Part shown: positions 16,869 through 18,158 of the stretch, in pieces
Layout: every line of letters starts with the position of its first letter
Numbering within the stretch: the first letter of the stretch is position 1
Origin: an uncultured Alphaproteobacteria bacterium
GTDB taxonomy: Bacteria; Pseudomonadota; Alphaproteobacteria; Caulobacterales; Hyphomonadaceae
Assembly (NCBI GenBank): GCA_903831485.1
Contig: CAIKXW010000112.1
Location: 1 to 18,158, forward strand
DNA: 18,158 bases
Reading direction: 5' to 3'
Position numbers and translations under genes: made by a program
Notes under the pieces: model-generated
Databases searched by the model: none
The model's input: only the letters and a program-made list of their open reading frames with translations
What the model was told of the DNA's origin: nothing

Positions 16869-18158
16869 ATGAGCAAGCTCATGTTGATCGACGCCACCCA
16901 CCCGGAGGAGACCCGGGTGGCCGTCGTCGCAGACGGTCAGATCGAAGACTTTGATTTCGAAGCCCGCAACAAGCGCCAGCTTCGCGGGAATATCTATCTT
17001 GCCAAGGTAACACGGGTCGAACCGTCTCTACAGGCGGCCTTTGTCGACTATGGCGGCAACCGCCACGGCTTCCTGGCCTTCGCCGAGATCCATCCCGACT
17101 ACTACCAGATCCCCAAGGAAGACCGCGAAGCGCTTCTTGCCGAAGCTGACGAGGAAGATGGCGACGACGACGACGACGAAACCTCCTCAGAGAACGGCGG
17201 CGACGATGCCTCCGACGAGGAGGAGGAGCGCAAGCAGAACCGCCGCAACGCCCTGTTCCAGCGGAAGTACAAGATCCAGGAAGTCATTCGCCGCCGGCAG
17301 GTGATGCTGGTGCAGGTCGTGAAGGAAGAGCGCGGCAACAAGGGCGCGGCGCTGACCACCTATCTGTCACTCGCCGGCCGCTATTGCGTGCTTATGCCCA
17401 ACACGTCGCGCGGCGGCGGCATCTCCCGCAAGATCACCAACGCAGCTGACCGCAAGCGGCTCAAGTCGATCACTTCGGAGTTCGAGATCCCACGCGGCGC
17501 CGGCCTCATCGTCCGCACGGCGGGCGCCAAGCGCACCAAGAACGAGGTGCGCCGCGATTTCGAATACCTCACAAAGCTATGGCAGCAGATCGTCGGCAAG
17601 ACGATGGAATCGATGGCGCCTGCCCTCATCCACGAAGAAGGCCATTTGGTCCTGCGCGCGGTCCGCGACCTGTATGACAAGGACGTCGAGCGCATCATCG
17701 TCGAGGGCGAGGACGCCTACAACGAAGCCCGCAACTTCGTGAAAATGCTGATGCCATCGCACACGCGGAAGGTCGTCCACCACGACGACAACGGCCCGCT
17801 CTTCGTGATGACCGGCGTCGAGGACCAGCTCGAAGGCATCTACGCGCCGACCGTGCAGTTGCCCTCCGGCGGCTACATTGTGATCAACCAGACCGAGGCG
17901 CTCGTCGCCATCGACGTGAACTCGGGCAAATCAACGCGCGAACGCAACGTGGAAACCACGGCGCTCAAGACCAACCTGGAAGCCGCCGCCGAAGCCGCAC
18001 GCCAGATGCGCCTGCGTGACCTCGCCGGCCTGATCGTCATCGACTTCATCGACATGGAGGACATGAAGAACAACCGGGCCGTCGAAAAGAAGATGAAGGA
18101 CTGCCTGAAGATCGACCGCGCCCGCGTGCAGACGGGCCGCATCTCGCAGTTCGGCCTG
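16869..18158 (+). CDS. rne: Ribonuclease E, N-terminal catalytic half (3' end outside window)
   Basis: The endoribonuclease that starts mRNA decay and processes rRNA and tRNA, usually as scaffold of the degradosome. The frame is open from ATG 16869 to the last base (430 codons), so the C-terminal part is missing. Domains: RNase H-like N-terminus (MLIDATHPEETRVAVV); S1 domain (NIYLAKVTRVEPSLQAAFVDYGGNRHGFL); an acidic insertion (about residues 88-120, ADEEDGDDDDDETSSENGG) that splits the S1 region, as in other alphaproteobacterial RNase E; the 5' sensor (SRGGGISRKI, IVRTAG); and the DNase I-like catalytic domain with metal ligands in AIDVNSGKST and LIVIDFIDME. The RNase G-versus-E question is settled by the acidic S1 insert and the synteny with amidase/PBP1A, though the scaffold region is not visible. 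Preceded by a structured leader. Confidence 0.96.
   Translation, partial: MSKLMLIDATHPEETRVAVVADGQIEDFDFEARNKRQLRGNIYLAKVTRVEPSLQAAFVDYGGNRHGFLAFAEIHPDYYQIPKEDREALLAEADEEDGDDDDDETSSENGGDDASDEEEERKQNRRNALFQRKYKIQEVIRRRQVMLVQVVKEERGNKGAALTTYLSLAGRYCVLMPNTSRGGGISRKITNAADRKRLKSITSEFEIPRGAGLIVRTAGAKRTKNEVRRDFEYLTKLWQQIVGKTMESMAPALIHEEGHLVLRAVRDLYDKDVERIIVEGEDAYNEARNFVKMLMPSHTRKVVHHDDNGPLFVMTGVEDQLEGIYAPTVQLPSGGYIVINQTEALVAIDVNSGKSTRERNVETTALKTNLEAAAEAARQMRLRDLAGLIVIDFIDMEDMKNNRAVEKKMKDCLKIDRARVQTGRISQFGL

Noticed and set aside
16737..16954. Leader peptide or small gene MNAISRDSV... ahead of and overlapping rne
   Set aside because: It runs out of frame into rne, has no good RBS, and turns into an Arg/Pro-rich shadow of the rne start.

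Overview
The window is ordinary, gene-dense, GC-rich core genome of an alphaproteobacterium. Several things point to the Caulobacterales/Hyphomonadaceae side, though I cannot name a genus. These are the gyrA-coaD-cyclophilin-cyclophilin run, the rne / amidase / PBP1A / prfB block, a DnaA-box variant of the Caulobacter 'G-box' type, and -10 elements resembling GCTANAWC. There are no mobile elements, CRISPR arrays, tRNAs or rRNAs, and no defence or biosynthetic island.

Layout. 1-2641 (+): the 3' part of recG (replication-fork helicase), then an alpha/beta hydrolase. 2657-8100 (-), read right to left: gyrA, coaD, a periplasmic cyclophilin and a cytoplasmic cyclophilin form one tight operon with overlaps or 3-nt spacing, followed by a DUF502 membrane protein after a hairpin. 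8101-8442: the gyrA upstream region, with a promoter, a DnaA-box-like site and palindromes. 8443-10548 (-): a stand-alone TonB-dependent receptor whose promoter is overlapped by a perfect 23-bp palindrome. 10668-15917 (-): amidase, PBP1A and prfB, a cell-wall/translation-termination block. 15918-16072: divergent intergenic region. 16073-16549 (+): a small lipoprotein. 16550-16868: a hairpin-rich leader. 16869 to the end (+): the 5' part of rne (RNase E).

How the genes fit together. RecG and GyrA maintain DNA. CoaD makes the penultimate CoA precursor. The two cyclophilins assist folding in periplasm and cytoplasm. PBP1A polymerises peptidoglycan, the amidase cleaves it during septation, RF2 ends translation at UGA/UAA, and RNase E turns over RNA. 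The receptor is the only accessory-looking gene.

Most informative observations: (i) prfB carries a textbook programmed +1 frameshift (GGAGG, 3 nt, CTT TGA C), so the real gene starts at 11793 and not at the ATG at 11630; (ii) coaD has ACG where the family normally has its start ATG, while a GTG with a strong ribosome-binding site lies inside the gyrA 3' end; (iii) the operator-like palindrome sits on the receptor promoter; (iv) GyrA has Gln at the position equivalent to E. coli Ser83; (v) the rne leader is hairpin-rich. I found no convincing undescribed multi-gene system.
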